Below, in pieces: positions 8,621 to 18,079 of a stretch of DNA of 64,000 bases (its first letter is position 1; every line of letters begins with the position of its first letter). Source of the DNA: CAG-390 sp964522215 (GTDB lineage: Bacteria > Bacillota > Clostridia > Oscillospirales > CAG-272); assembly GCA_964522215.1 (NCBI GenBank), contig CAZFVR010000003.1, positions 68,561 through 132,560 of the forward strand, given 5' to 3'. Both the position numbers and the translations under genes were made by a program. A model generated the notes under the pieces. That model saw only the letters and a program-made list of their open reading frames with translations, was not told the DNA's origin and made no database searches.

Positions 8621-10231
8621 TTATTTGTTTGAGCGGCCCTTAACCTTTTTTTCGATCGAATCAAAGGAGAGGCCGTATTTTTCGGCAATATCGCGTGCGT
8701 AGCTCTTACCATCCGGCTTGGCTCTTGTTATCTTAAAGGAGCGCTGCCCCTCCTCAATGCCCGCAACAAGGGTATCTATCTTCGCTCCGCTCGGGCTTGT
8801 GCGGTCGTTTATATCATCGATCATACCGGCAAGCTCATGCAGGTGAGTGGAAAAGAGCACGCGACAACCGATAAGCGAGAAGCCGGCCAAAACCTCGGCC
8901 GCGATATACGATGCCTCAAACGCACCGGTTGAGGAGAGCGATTCATCCAAAAGTACCAATGAGCGACTGCTGACCGAGTCAATTATCGAGTCAAGCCTTG
9001 CGCATTCCTCACCGAGCCTGCCCTTGTCTATCGTATCATCTGCACCAGTGGGAAAATGCGTGAATATGGCATCGACCGGCGACACCACTGCGCGTTGAGC
9101 CGGAAAGAACATGCCCAGCTGCAGCATGGCCTGCGATATGCCGAGTGCGCAGGTGATGACGGATTTACCTCCTCGGTTAGGACCGGAAAGAACATATATC
9201 GTCGCGTTATCGTCAAATATGAGGTCGTTTGGAACCACATCCCCCTCTATCTTCAGGGCAACGGCGGGGTTGTAGAGTCCCCACGCGCTGTATGCGCGTT
9301 CGTCGGCCGGTGCGATCGTCGGCAGGCAGAGCGGACACCCCTTTGCGCGCAGGCGCGCAAGCATCCTTGTTCCCTTTACCAAGAACTCTATCTCAGGCAT
9401 CAGATCCAAAAGGAAATCGGTATTTTCCAAAACATATTGCTGAACGATCTTCTTCCATGATCTGAGCGAGGAGCTGTAAACATCGTTAATGGCGGTATTA
9501 AAGGCGATGGAGAGTGCGGTCTTTTGGTTTTCGGTTTGATTTTTATTAAACGGAACGAGCTTTGCAATGCAGGTATATTCATCATCGCGGAAATTTAGGC
9601 GAAGTATCTTTTCTATAACATCACCCGAACGGAATTGCTCCGGGTTGATGGAAAGCACTCCCGCCTCGCGAGGGCGCAGTTGAGCATCAAGATTCACACC
9701 GACGGTAACGCTCTTTATCTCTCTTACACGCTTTGTAAGCTCACAGAGCTTTTCGTTGAGCTCGCTGTAATAGTCGCTCTCCGCAAGCTCGTTTATACGG
9801 TCGCAGAGCGTGCGGAAGGCGCGACTGCGCAGCTTGTCGGATGCGGCGTTAAGCCCGTCATTGAGGGTATCAACGCTTGATATATAAAGCTCTATCTCGG
9901 TTATGCTGGCAAGATAATCGGTCGTGTCTCCGTTATCCGATTCAAGACGGCGAAGCTCCAGTATATCCCCAAGTATCGGCATTACGGAGTTCAGCGTATC
10001 GATAAGCTCGGGGTTATCAAGCAGGTCCGAAAAAGTCTCGTTACGGTATGCAATGACATCCGGATCGGAGGTAAAAAAGTCGGAAAGTGAGCCGTTTTTA
10101 AGCTCCAGGATATCGCCAAGCCCCAGCTCCCCAACTACGTATGGGCTGATATCGGGACGATCCTCCGAGCGAAGGTGACGCTCCTTTGATTCCTCGCCGG
10201 GATATATGAGAGAAAAATTTTTAAGATCCAT
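8621..10231 (-). CDS. MutS-family ATPase lacking the mismatch-binding domain
   Basis: The protein has 536 residues against about 850 for MutS. Residues 1-340 form the helical lever-type region and residues 345-536 the MutS domain V ATPase. The Walker A is GPNRGGKS (350-357), followed by the Walker B LVLLDE (425-430) and the STHLHEL switch. The N-terminal mismatch-reading domain with its Phe-x-Glu motif is absent, and there is no Smr nuclease tail as in MutS2. Such short MutS relatives are common in Firmicutes and their role is unclear. It is flanked within 40 bases by a tyrosine recombinase upstream and an Lrp-type regulator downstream. Confidence 0.85.
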   Translation of the reverse strand: MDLKNFSLIYPGEESKERHLRSEDRPDISPYVVGELGLGDILELKNGSLSDFFTSDPDVIAYRNETFSDLLDNPELIDTLNSVMPILGDILELRRLESDNGDTTDYLASITEIELYISSVDTLNDGLNAASDKLRSRAFRTLCDRINELAESDYYSELNEKLCELTKRVREIKSVTVGVNLDAQLRPREAGVLSINPEQFRSGDVIEKILRLNFRDDEYTCIAKLVPFNKNQTENQKTALSIAFNTAINDVYSSSLRSWKKIVQQYVLENTDFLLDLMPEIEFLVKGTRMLARLRAKGCPLCLPTIAPADERAYSAWGLYNPAVALKIEGDVVPNDLIFDDNATIYVLSGPNRGGKSVITCALGISQAMLQLGMFFPAQRAVVSPVDAIFTHFPTGADDTIDKGRLGEECARLDSIIDSVSSRSLVLLDESLSSTGAFEASYIAAEVLAGFSLIGCRVLFSTHLHELAGMIDDINDRTSPSGAKIDTLVAGIEEGQRSFKITRAKPDGKSYARDIAEKYGLSFDSIEKKVKGRSNK

Positions 10232-10270
10232 TTTTGTTTCTATACCTTTGTTTTTTTATCTTTATCTTTT

Positions 10271-11380
10271 TTATTTATCGGTTATTCTATTCTCCGTTGG
10301 GGGAGCGTCACTACGAACGTTATCGCTCGCGGCACCATCGGCAGTGGTGTGTCCGACTCCCACCGCGCGCCGTACTTCTCCGCCAAGCGGATTTTGACCC
10401 ATCGCGCGTTCAACATCGCTGTCCGCAACATGCGTGTATATCTGCGTGGTGTTGAGCTGCTCGTGGCCGAGTATCTCTTTCAGCACTCTTACATCCACCC
10501 CGCCCTCACGGTACATGAGCGTTGCAGCCGTATGCCGCAGCTTATGGACGGAATAGTTTGCCGAGCCGAGTCCCGACATATCAAGATATTTATCCACCAT
10601 GTTCTCGACCGCCCGAGGACCCATCCTGCGACCGAGTCGACTTATAAAGAGCGCCGCGGCATCTGCCGGCGTTTGAGACTTGATCTTGCCGCTCGTGCGC
10701 TCGGCCATATGATCCGCAAGTGCGGCCTTGGTGGCCTCATTGAAATAAATTATACGTTCTTTGTTGCCCTTACCGACCACCCTTGCCGAGCGCAGGTATC
10801 TGTCAACATCGGAAATATTCATTCCGCACAGCTCTGAGAGACGTATTCCACAGTTTAAAAAGATCGTAATGATCGCAAAATCACGCACTCGCTGGCTTGA
10901 TCCGACATCTCCGAGGACGGTATCCAGCAAAAGCCTTGATTCATCAAGCGTGAGGTATTTCGGCAGTGTTTTGCGCTTATTCGGCGCATCTATGGCAATG
11001 GTGGGGTCGATATCGACCAGCTGCCGCTTTGATGTGAGGTATTTATAAAGACCCTTTATGGCAACAAGCTTACGCGCGCGTGCAGCGGCTCCGTTTTGCC
11101 GCTCGCTGTTGATGTAAAACAAAAAATCATATATTTCAGTAGATTTTACACTGCGCAAAAACTCGAGATCCACATTTTTTATATCGATGGATCTGAACTC
11201 CTCACTGTCCGGAGGCGGAACCGCCCCCTGCCTTTTTGATATCAAAAAACGAAAGAAGGTCCTGAGATCCAGCATATATTCATTTACAGTGCGCGCCGAG
11301 CGCCCCTGTATTACAAGCTTATAGCCCGCAAATTCACGCAGGACGGGAGAATAATCATCCGGATCGTATTGTGTTGCCAT
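10271..11380 (-). CDS. Tyrosine recombinase, XerC/XerD-like
   Basis: The 369-residue protein has an N-terminal SAM-like core-binding domain (residues 8-118) and a C-terminal catalytic domain. The full active set is visible: R180 in NCGIRLSEL, K204 in VGKGNKE, H279 and R282 in HKLRHTA, H306 in LGHEQL and the nucleophile Y315 in TTQIYTHV. It is longer than Xer proteins by a C-terminal tail of about 45 polar residues. The start ATG follows GAGG at a good distance. It is first in a run with the MutS-like, Lrp and aminotransferase genes. It could be the chromosome-dimer recombinase or an accessory paralog; no dif-like site was recognised. Confidence 0.88.
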   Translation of the reverse strand: MATQYDPDDYSPVLREFAGYKLVIQGRSARTVNEYMLDLRTFFRFLISKRQGAVPPPDSEEFRSIDIKNVDLEFLRSVKSTEIYDFLFYINSERQNGAAARARKLVAIKGLYKYLTSKRQLVDIDPTIAIDAPNKRKTLPKYLTLDESRLLLDTVLGDVGSSQRVRDFAIITIFLNCGIRLSELCGMNISDVDRYLRSARVVGKGNKERIIYFNEATKAALADHMAERTSGKIKSQTPADAAALFISRLGRRMGPRAVENMVDKYLDMSGLGSANYSVHKLRHTAATLMYREGGVDVRVLKEILGHEQLNTTQIYTHVADSDVERAMGQNPLGGEVRRAVGVGHTTADGAASDNVRSDAPPTENRITDK

Positions 11381-11507
11381 TTACCAACCTCATATTTTTG
11401 CGGTATTCACCCTATCCTCCGCGGGCTAAAGCATGGACGGTCTATCCTCTGTTATGTAATATGATGACCGTTTTGGTGGATAAAGTGTAAATTTTCGGGC
11501 TTGGATA

Positions 11508-11536
11508 TTGCATTTTTTCGCCCGAGACTATATAAT
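11508..11536 (+). promoter_or_regulatory. Sigma-A promoter of the membrane protein/HAD unit
   Basis: TTGCAT (11508-11513), a 17-bp spacer and TATAAT (11531-11536) are followed by GAAAGGAA before the ATG at 11592. Confidence 0.75.
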
Positions 11537-11591
11537 AAGTATATAAAATTCAGATCTAACGGCGTCATCGCCGTGAAAGGAAATTCATGCT

Positions 11592-12188
11592 ATGGACTTT
11601 TTTAAGAAAAATTCCTACACGATCGTCAAGCTGTTTATAAATCAGCTGGCGATATCTATCTTTGGCAACGTGCTTGCAATTGCCTGCGGCATGGCGGATA
11701 ACCAAACGCTTAAGCTCGTTACAAGCATTTTTGCCATTTTGTTTTTTGTGTTTTTAAACTATTCGGTCCTCTGGGAGATCGGATACAAGAACCTCCCCGC
11801 GATCGATGCCGGCCGCATGCCGCGCCGCCCGTTGACCGGTCTTTATATGGCGCTGTGGGCATCGGTTCCCAATTTTGTATTTGCAATCATTATAATGCTG
11901 GCACAGCTGTTTTGCGATATTGAGTTCTTCTCCACACTCGGCGGTATCACCTCAATGATCGCTATATGGGTACAGGGCATGTACACTGGTCTGCTCTCTT
12001 ACATCAAAATAGGCGCACAGCCGGCTAACGCCTACTGGATCTCATACTTTTTGATAATAATTCCCGGGCTGCTTGCGGGGCTTTTCGGTTACTGGTTTGG
12101 TATACTCAACCTCCACCTCACGCGGATCAACATTGCCGAAACACCGGAGGAGGCCGAAAAAAAACGTAACGCAAAGCTGGATAAATAA
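11592..12188 (+). CDS. Polytopic membrane protein of unknown function
   Basis: I do not recognise a family. The 198-residue protein has about five hydrophobic helices (around residues 15-34, 41-60, 86-110, 113-135 and 148-170) and ends in a charged cytoplasmic tail rich in Glu and Lys. A conserved-looking loop between helices 2 and 3 contains GRMPRRPLTG. The gene is 81 bases before a HAD phosphatase on the same strand, without a terminator between them, so the two are probably one transcript. Confidence 0.7.
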   Translation: MDFFKKNSYTIVKLFINQLAISIFGNVLAIACGMADNQTLKLVTSIFAILFFVFLNYSVLWEIGYKNLPAIDAGRMPRRPLTGLYMALWASVPNFVFAIIIMLAQLFCDIEFFSTLGGITSMIAIWVQGMYTGLLSYIKIGAQPANAYWISYFLIIIPGLLAGLFGYWFGILNLHLTRINIAETPEEAEKKRNAKLDK

Positions 12189-12269
12189 CAAACATATTCC
12201 GTGCATTGCAAAAAGCTGACGCACGAGCACGAATCAAACAGATAAGTTCAAATGAGGAAAGAATGTACT

Positions 12270-12893
12270 ATGCTTGGAAAATACGATAATATAATTTATG
12301 ATTTTGACGGAACGATAGCCGATTCCTATCCCTTTTTTACTCGCGCACTCCATGAAACACTTAATAATTTTGGAATACACGACAGCTATGAGGCGGTACT
12401 TGGGCACCTAAAGATCTCCGTACGCCATTCACTGAGCTTTTATGTGCCTGATCGCCGACCGGAAGCCAAAAAGATGATGTACTCGATATATCAGAGGCTG
12501 GCGCTGGAGGAGGGGCATCCCGTCCCCGGAGTGCCGGAGGCGCTTGAGTACGCAATAGCTCACGGAAAGCGCAACTTTTTATACACTCACTCGGACAAGT
12601 TCCCTTCCATACTGCTTGAGCGTTGGGGGCTGCTTGATAAGTTTGAATTTATCATCGACAGCACTATGAAGTTTCCACCCAAGCCTGCGCCGGATGCCAT
12701 TAACTTCCTTTGCGAGCATTACTCGCTTGACAAGGATCGCACCCTGATGGTCGGTGACAGAAATATTGACGTGTTGGCAGGTATCAATGCCGGCGTACAC
12801 GGCTGCCTGTTTGATGACGGTCATTTTTACGATGATTTTAAATGCGAGCACATAATACACGATATGCATGATATGATATCGATAATAGGCTGA
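12270..12893 (+). CDS. HAD-superfamily phosphatase (phosphoglycolate-phosphatase-like)
   Basis: The 207-residue protein carries the four HAD motifs: DFDGT near the N-terminus (nucleophile and acid Asp), the Thr of LYTHSD, the Lys of FPPKPAPDA, and the GDRNIDVLAG metal site. A helical cap follows motif I, as in the Gph/YjjG group. I start it at the ATG at 12270, eight bases after GAGGAAAG; the ATG at 12252 overlaps that ribosome site. The substrate is unknown; small phosphorylated metabolites are usual. It ends 25 bases before a strong terminator. Confidence 0.85.
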   Translation: MLGKYDNIIYDFDGTIADSYPFFTRALHETLNNFGIHDSYEAVLGHLKISVRHSLSFYVPDRRPEAKKMMYSIYQRLALEEGHPVPGVPEALEYAIAHGKRNFLYTHSDKFPSILLERWGLLDKFEFIIDSTMKFPPKPAPDAINFLCEHYSLDKDRTLMVGDRNIDVLAGINAGVHGCLFDDGHFYDDFKCEHIIHDMHDMISIIG

Positions 12894-12918
12894 CAACAAT
12901 TAAAATAAACATTCACTC

Positions 12919-12955
12919 GCTGCTGCCGCAACAAATGCGGCAGCAGCTTTTTCTT
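12919..12955 (+). terminator. Rho-independent terminator
   Basis: A 12-bp perfect stem (GCTGCTGCCGCA) with an ACAAA loop is followed by TTTTTCTTT. It ends the membrane protein/HAD unit. Confidence 0.92.
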
Positions 12956-13016
12956 TATGATACGGCCGTCGCTTTACTTTTGCGTGCGGCGTATCTTAAG
13001 GATGCATCGTATGGCC

Positions 13017-14411
13017 TTACTTTTTTGCGGCGGCATATGTCTCGGATATGAATTTTTCAAACGCGGGCAGCACCAGCTTGTGTCCTTCGAGATTGAGGTG
13101 GCTGACGTCAGTGGGCTTCATTGAATATTTCGCTCTGAAACTGTCGCTCGTCATATCCACACCGGACAGCGCGGGATCGTCTGCGCTAAAGCAAGGCACG
13201 CCCTTGAGTGCGCATATCTCACGCATGGCATCGGCATAATCGCCTACGGTGTTGCCGATATCATTGGTACCCGAGACCTTCCAAGGCGTTACACCCATGA
13301 TCACTGCGTTGGGGTATTTTTTGATCAGACCATCAATAAGGACGTTAAGCGCACCCTTAAATGTCTTGGTATCGGTTGAATCGTTGGCGCCGATCGGGGC
13401 GAGCTTGTTATAGTCGTTTCTGCCGCCCTCAAAGATGACAATATCGGGATCGTTGCTTGCCATCGTTTTGTAGCGCACGCACATGGGGTTCTTATCCGTC
13501 ACGTAATTAGATACGGTCGAGCCGTTTTTGCCGTAATTCGTGCCCTTCATATCGTAAATGGTAGTGATAAGAGACGGCCAAACGTGGTTGGGATCAAGTC
13601 CGTTGCCCGCAAAATAGCTATCCCCGATAAAGTTGATGGTAAGTCCTTTTAGATTCGGATATTTGATATTCCCCTTTGCATTGGCGATATATGCATCAAA
13701 GGCCTCTTGTTCACGGTTGGATGCGCTGATGGTTCCCGCCTCGCCGGTAAACTCGGCGTATACATTCGGGAATTTTGCCGGGGTGAAAGACGTCTTTTGC
13801 CCCGAGCGGAAGCAAAGCCTAATATTTTCGTTATCCTTTGACGTGGTGTAAACATATGTTACACTGCCATCGGCATTGGCGACCGATATATCACTTGCCG
13901 CGTTACCGCTGCCGCGATAATTTGCGCCGTCAAGATCGATGACCCAATCGTTGTCGACCCACTTCCAGGAGGATATTACATAAGCCGCGGCTGATGCGAA
14001 ATTAATATCGCCATTTGAATTGGTGTTATCATCGGTAAAGTAGATCTTTGTTCCTGCTTTTGAGATGGTTATAACGTCGGAATAGGAGTAAGACCCACCG
14101 TTCTCCTTTATCTTGTTGACATAGTTCTGCGCGTTCTGGTCGGAGCCGACATATCCGCAGTTCCATTTTACCTCAACCATCACAGGCTCGGCGGGAGCGG
14201 GAGCTGTGGTCTCGGGGAGTGTGGTGGCGGCTTCTGTCTGTGCGGCGGCAGTAGTCTCAAGCTCTGAAGCACTTGAATTCGGCGCAGGCTCAGCAGTGGT
14301 GGATGGTGGATCGGCAGTGGTGACCTCCCCGTTACCGCCGCTCTTGCATGCGCACATTAGTGACATTAGCATCATCAGCATCAAGGCACAAAACAAAACA
14401 GACTTTTTCAC
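13017..14411 (-). CDS. Lipoprotein with C-terminal SGNH/GDSL hydrolase domain
   Basis: The 464-residue protein has a signal peptide ending in a lipobox (LMCAC, Cys about 22), a Thr/Pro/Glu-rich linker (residues 25-75), a beta-type N-terminal region of about 170 residues and a C-terminal SGNH esterase domain. Block I is FIGDSYFAG with the nucleophile Ser, block III is EGGRNDY, and block V is DVSHLNLEGH, supplying Asp and His. SGNH enzymes deacylate sugars, lipids or cell-wall polymers; here the enzyme is outside, anchored to the membrane. The start is GTG, preceded by AAAGGAG. The linker resembles that of the lipoprotein at 54681. Confidence 0.85.
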   Translation of the reverse strand: MKKSVLFCALMLMMLMSLMCACKSGGNGEVTTADPPSTTAEPAPNSSASELETTAAAQTEAATTLPETTAPAPAEPVMVEVKWNCGYVGSDQNAQNYVNKIKENGGSYSYSDVITISKAGTKIYFTDDNTNSNGDINFASAAAYVISSWKWVDNDWVIDLDGANYRGSGNAASDISVANADGSVTYVYTTSKDNENIRLCFRSGQKTSFTPAKFPNVYAEFTGEAGTISASNREQEAFDAYIANAKGNIKYPNLKGLTINFIGDSYFAGNGLDPNHVWPSLITTIYDMKGTNYGKNGSTVSNYVTDKNPMCVRYKTMASNDPDIVIFEGGRNDYNKLAPIGANDSTDTKTFKGALNVLIDGLIKKYPNAVIMGVTPWKVSGTNDIGNTVGDYADAMREICALKGVPCFSADDPALSGVDMTSDSFRAKYSMKPTDVSHLNLEGHKLVLPAFEKFISETYAAAKK

Positions 14412-14495
14412 TTTAATATCTCCTTTGGATCACTTGGTTGGATACAGTTGTCAAATTATAAATACCTTTTTTGTATTCAGTTTTGCGCGAAGCTG

Positions 14496-15125
14496 TCAGC
14501 ACATTTTTTCGCGATAAACATCGGCGATCGCTCGCGCCGAGCCATCGATACCCAAAAAAGAGCTGTCAAGCATCATGTTATAGTTATCGGGATTGCCCCA
14601 TTTTCTGCCTGTGTAGTAGTTATAGTAGTTGATCCTGCGTTTATCGGTGCGGGATATAAGGTCACGTGCCTCTTTCTCTGTTTTTGCAGCCCCGCGTTCT
14701 ATCACTCTTTGTATACGCGCCTCAAGCGGTGCATAGATAAAGACCGAAAAACGCGCCGGGTTATTGCGCAGTACATAGTCGGAGCATCTGCCTATCACTA
14801 TGCAGGGCTCGGATGCCGCAAGATCGCGAATTATCTGCGACTGTGTGATAAAAAGCTTATCATTGATCGGGACATCTGTACCGATCGATGCAGCTCCGTA
14901 GTAAGACGATCCGAGCGCCAGCGTGTAGAGCAGGCTGTTTGTAGCCTTTTCATCGGCATGGTCGAGTATCTCGCTGGACATTCCGCTTTTTTGCGCCGCC
15001 ATCGTTATAAGCTCACGGTCATACGCCTTGATACCGAGCAGCTCTGCAAGATGAACTCCGACCTCACGCCCTCCGCTTCCGTATTGACGAGCAATGGTGA
15101 TAACATAGTTGTTGTTTTCTGACAT
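14496..15125 (-). CDS. Cytidylate kinase-like family protein
   Basis: The 209-residue protein belongs to the Cmk2-type family: the N-terminal VITIARQYGSGGREVGVHLAE contains the P-loop GSGGREV, followed by LLGIKAYDRELI and a late IGRCSDYVLR. Family members occur beside canonical cmk in many Firmicutes and their substrate is not established. A strong GGAGG lies eight bases before the ATG, with the promoter at 15194-15222. It is divergent from polA and followed after 84 bases by the SGNH lipoprotein. Confidence 0.83.
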   Translation of the reverse strand: MSENNNYVITIARQYGSGGREVGVHLAELLGIKAYDRELITMAAQKSGMSSEILDHADEKATNSLLYTLALGSSYYGAASIGTDVPINDKLFITQSQIIRDLAASEPCIVIGRCSDYVLRNNPARFSVFIYAPLEARIQRVIERGAAKTEKEARDLISRTDKRRINYYNYYTGRKWGNPDNYNMMLDSSFLGIDGSARAIADVYREKMC

Positions 15126-15193
15126 GATTCGGTACCTCCTTGTATTTTAGCGGCTGTGATACACTGCCGCCGCAAAAAAATTTCTACAAATAC

Positions 15194-15222
15194 ATTATAC
15201 CACACATGCACTTTTTTTGCAA
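15194..15222 (-). promoter_or_regulatory. Sigma-A promoter of the cytidylate-kinase-like gene
   Basis: On the minus strand there is TTGCAA (15217-15222), a 17-bp spacer and TATAAT (15194-15199). Confidence 0.78.
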
Positions 15223-15265
15223 TAGCGAATATTGCATCATCCCAAAAGTTATTTTATTATCATTC

Positions 15266-15294
15266 TTGACCGCGGCCGCTTTTGGTGGTATACT
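15266..15294 (+). promoter_or_regulatory. Sigma-A promoter of polA
   Basis: TTGACC (15266-15271), a 17-bp spacer and TATACT (15289-15294). Transcription from it would begin near 15301, which rules out a start codon at 15302 with a ribosome site. Confidence 0.75.
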
Positions 15295-15364
15295 ATAAAA
15301 AGTGATACCGATGACATCGATAACAGAAAGGCCCCTCGCCGCCGCGAGGGAAAATGGTAAACAT

Positions 15365-17953
15365 ATGAAAAGGATCCTTGCCGTTGACGGCAACAGCATA
15401 TTAAATCGCGCTTTTTACGGAATAAGGCCGCTATCCACTCACGACGGACTCCCCACAAACGCTCTTTACGGCATGGCGAACATGCTGATGCGTCAGCTCG
15501 CGACCCTATCCCCCACCAATTGTGCTGTGGCATTTGACCTGAAGGCTCCGACATTCAGGCATAAAAAGTATGATGCCTACAAGGCGGGCAGAAAGCCGAT
15601 GCCGGAAGAACTGGCACTCCAGCTCCCGTGGGCACATGAGCTTTGCCGTGCTCTCGGCTTTACCGTGATAGAAACAGAGGGCTATGAGGCGGACGACATT
15701 TTGGGTACGATCGCCGCTAAGTGCGACACCGACAGCGACCCTGACACCCGATGTTTTATATTTACCGGTGACCGCGATTCGCTTCAGCTTATAAGCGATC
15801 GCACCACCGTCCTGCTCGCGACCAACAAGGAGAATATAAGCTTCGACCGTGAGAGATTTTTTGTTGAGTACGGAATAGATCCCGAGGCTTTTATCGACAT
15901 GAAAGCGATCATGGGTGACACATCCGACAACATCCCCGGCATTCCCGGCATTGGCGAGAAGGGTGCGCAAAAGCTTATAGCTGAATTCGGCTCGCTTGAC
16001 GGCGTATATGCGGGTTATGCATCATCGCCCGGCATCAAGCCCGCCATGGCCGCAAAGCTCGCCGCGGGGCGTGAGTCAGCATATCTTTCACGCGAGCTTG
16101 CGACGATATACCGCGCTGTTCCTACCGTACCGGATATTGCAGAGCTTGCCTGCGGTCGCCCCGATCCCACAGAGGCACGCCGCATACTTACAAGGCTTGA
16201 ATTTGGGCGGTTGCTTGAAAAGCTCGATCTTCCGCCGGAGAAAGCAAGCCCCCACATTGTATCCTCCCCCACAGAGAGCATCAAGCTTGGCGACAGGGCG
16301 ATGCTTTTGGCAATACTCAACCGCATGAGTACCAAAACAATGCCGCAAGACGCAACAAGCGAAGAGAAAGACAGCGCTGAATGCACAGCAGTTGCGGTAA
16401 ACGAGGATGAGATATCTTTATTTGACGGCCAAACGCTTGCCAGCGCTCCTATTGACGAGGAATGCATAGCGGCACTTTGCCACGCACGCGGTATATCCTG
16501 CTATGACTGCAAGGCTGTGCGCGAGCTGATACACAGATCAAGCAGCGGACGGCTTGAGTTCAGCACCGATGCCGACATATACGATGTGATGCTTGCGGCA
16601 TACGTGCTTGATCCGCAGGGGCATTTTGAACTTCCGGCCCTTTGCGAGAAATATCTCGGAACATCCGAAGGCATGAGCGATGCCGAGCGTGTGTACCGAC
16701 TGCGCCGAGCGCTTGACGAAAAGCTTGATGATGAAGCTTCGGTAAGGCTGTTCCGACAAATGGAGATGCCGCTGGCGGGCGTTTTGGCGGACATGGAGGA
16801 GGCGGGCTTTTTAATAGACCGCGCGGGACTGGAAGAGTACGGCAAAGAACTTTCGGCGCGTGCCGACTCGCTTGCCGCAGAGGTGATGCGCGAGGCGGGT
16901 ATGGAGTTTAACATCAACTCCCCCAAACAGCTTGGTGAGGTACTTTTTGAGCGTTTGGAGTTTCCGCACGCAAAAAAGACAAAAAGCGGGTATTCAACGA
17001 ACGCCGATATACTTGAAAAGCTTGCCCCCGACCACAAGATAGTGCAGGATGTGCTTGAATACAGAAAGCTCTCAAAGCTATACAGCACATATATTGTCGG
17101 TCTTTTAAAGGTAGCGGATGAACACGGCAGAGTACACACGTCCTTTAAGCAAACGGGTACGGCAACAGGCAGGCTTTCATCCGCCGAGCCGAATCTGCAA
17201 AATATTCCGATACGGACAGACGAGGGGCGCGAGCTGAGAAAGTATTTTCTTGCCGCGCCGGGGCGCGTTCTTGTTGATGCCGACTACTCACAGATAGAGC
17301 TGCGGCTGTTGGCACATATATCAGGTGACAGTACGATGATAGAGGCCTTCCGCAGTGGTGCGGATATCCACACCTCTACCGCCGCCGCGGTGTTTGGTAT
17401 CTCACAGGCGGAGGTAACGTCGGAACAGCGCAAACGCGCCAAGGCTGTAAACTTCGGCATCGTTTACGGCATCAGCGATTTCTCGCTGGCCGGGGATCTC
17501 AGCATTCCGGTAAAGCAAGCGCGGGCATATATCGCAAATTATCTTGCATCCTACCCCGAGGTAAACGCGTATCTTAAGGATATAGTCGCCGAGGCACGGC
17601 AAAACGGATATGTAACCACTCTTTTCGGCAGACGCAGGTATATTCCCGAGATCAGCGGACACAACGCCGTAGCTCGCAAGTTCGGTGAGCGCGTGGCCAT
17701 GAACAGCCCGATCCAAGGTAGTGCAGCAGATATAGTCAAGCTTGCCATGCTGAATGTAAGCCGCAGGATAGAAAAGGAGGGGCTTGATGCAAAGCTGATC
17801 CTCCAAGTACATGACGAGCTGATAGTTGAGGCTGCGCAGAGCGACGCAGAGCGTGCCGCGCTGATACTGCGCGAGGAGATGGAGGGTGCGGCCGCCCTCT
17901 CGGTACCGCTGACGGTAGACCTCAGCACCGGTCGCCGCTGGTTTGAGATGTGA
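15365..17953 (+). CDS. polA: DNA polymerase I
   Basis: The 862-residue protein starts at MKRILAVDGN, the usual PolA N-terminus; the open frame upstream begins at the transcription start. The 5'-3' exonuclease domain covers about residues 1-290 (EGYEADDILGT, TGDRDSLQL, MGDTSDNIPG). The middle region has the size of a 3'-5' exonuclease domain but lacks the DxE motif, as in other Firmicutes, so proofreading is probably absent. The polymerase domain has motif A (DYSQIELR), motif B (KRAKAVNFGIVYG) and motif C (QVHDELIVE). It fills gaps and removes RNA primers in replication and repair. It is monocistronic with a strong terminator. Confidence 0.97.
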   Translation: MKRILAVDGNSILNRAFYGIRPLSTHDGLPTNALYGMANMLMRQLATLSPTNCAVAFDLKAPTFRHKKYDAYKAGRKPMPEELALQLPWAHELCRALGFTVIETEGYEADDILGTIAAKCDTDSDPDTRCFIFTGDRDSLQLISDRTTVLLATNKENISFDRERFFVEYGIDPEAFIDMKAIMGDTSDNIPGIPGIGEKGAQKLIAEFGSLDGVYAGYASSPGIKPAMAAKLAAGRESAYLSRELATIYRAVPTVPDIAELACGRPDPTEARRILTRLEFGRLLEKLDLPPEKASPHIVSSPTESIKLGDRAMLLAILNRMSTKTMPQDATSEEKDSAECTAVAVNEDEISLFDGQTLASAPIDEECIAALCHARGISCYDCKAVRELIHRSSSGRLEFSTDADIYDVMLAAYVLDPQGHFELPALCEKYLGTSEGMSDAERVYRLRRALDEKLDDEASVRLFRQMEMPLAGVLADMEEAGFLIDRAGLEEYGKELSARADSLAAEVMREAGMEFNINSPKQLGEVLFERLEFPHAKKTKSGYSTNADILEKLAPDHKIVQDVLEYRKLSKLYSTYIVGLLKVADEHGRVHTSFKQTGTATGRLSSAEPNLQNIPIRTDEGRELRKYFLAAPGRVLVDADYSQIELRLLAHISGDSTMIEAFRSGADIHTSTAAAVFGISQAEVTSEQRKRAKAVNFGIVYGISDFSLAGDLSIPVKQARAYIANYLASYPEVNAYLKDIVAEARQNGYVTTLFGRRRYIPEISGHNAVARKFGERVAMNSPIQGSAADIVKLAMLNVSRRIEKEGLDAKLILQVHDELIVEAAQSDAERAALILREEMEGAAALSVPLTVDLSTGRRWFEM

Positions 17954-17971
17954 TGACACGATAAAAAGCAA

Positions 17972-18020
17972 AAAACGATCAGCCGCCCGATGTCCTTGAC
18001 ATCGGGCGGCTGATCGTTTT
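17972..18020. terminator. Bidirectional terminator after polA
   Basis: A perfect 23-bp stem beginning AAAACGATCAGCC surrounds a CTT loop. A and T tracts on the two sides serve polA and the convergent aminopeptidase gene. Confidence 0.93.
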
Positions 18021-18079
18021 GTATTATTTGATCAATTATGTTTCAATACAGCCAAATATTAATATAAAAACTGTGAGGA

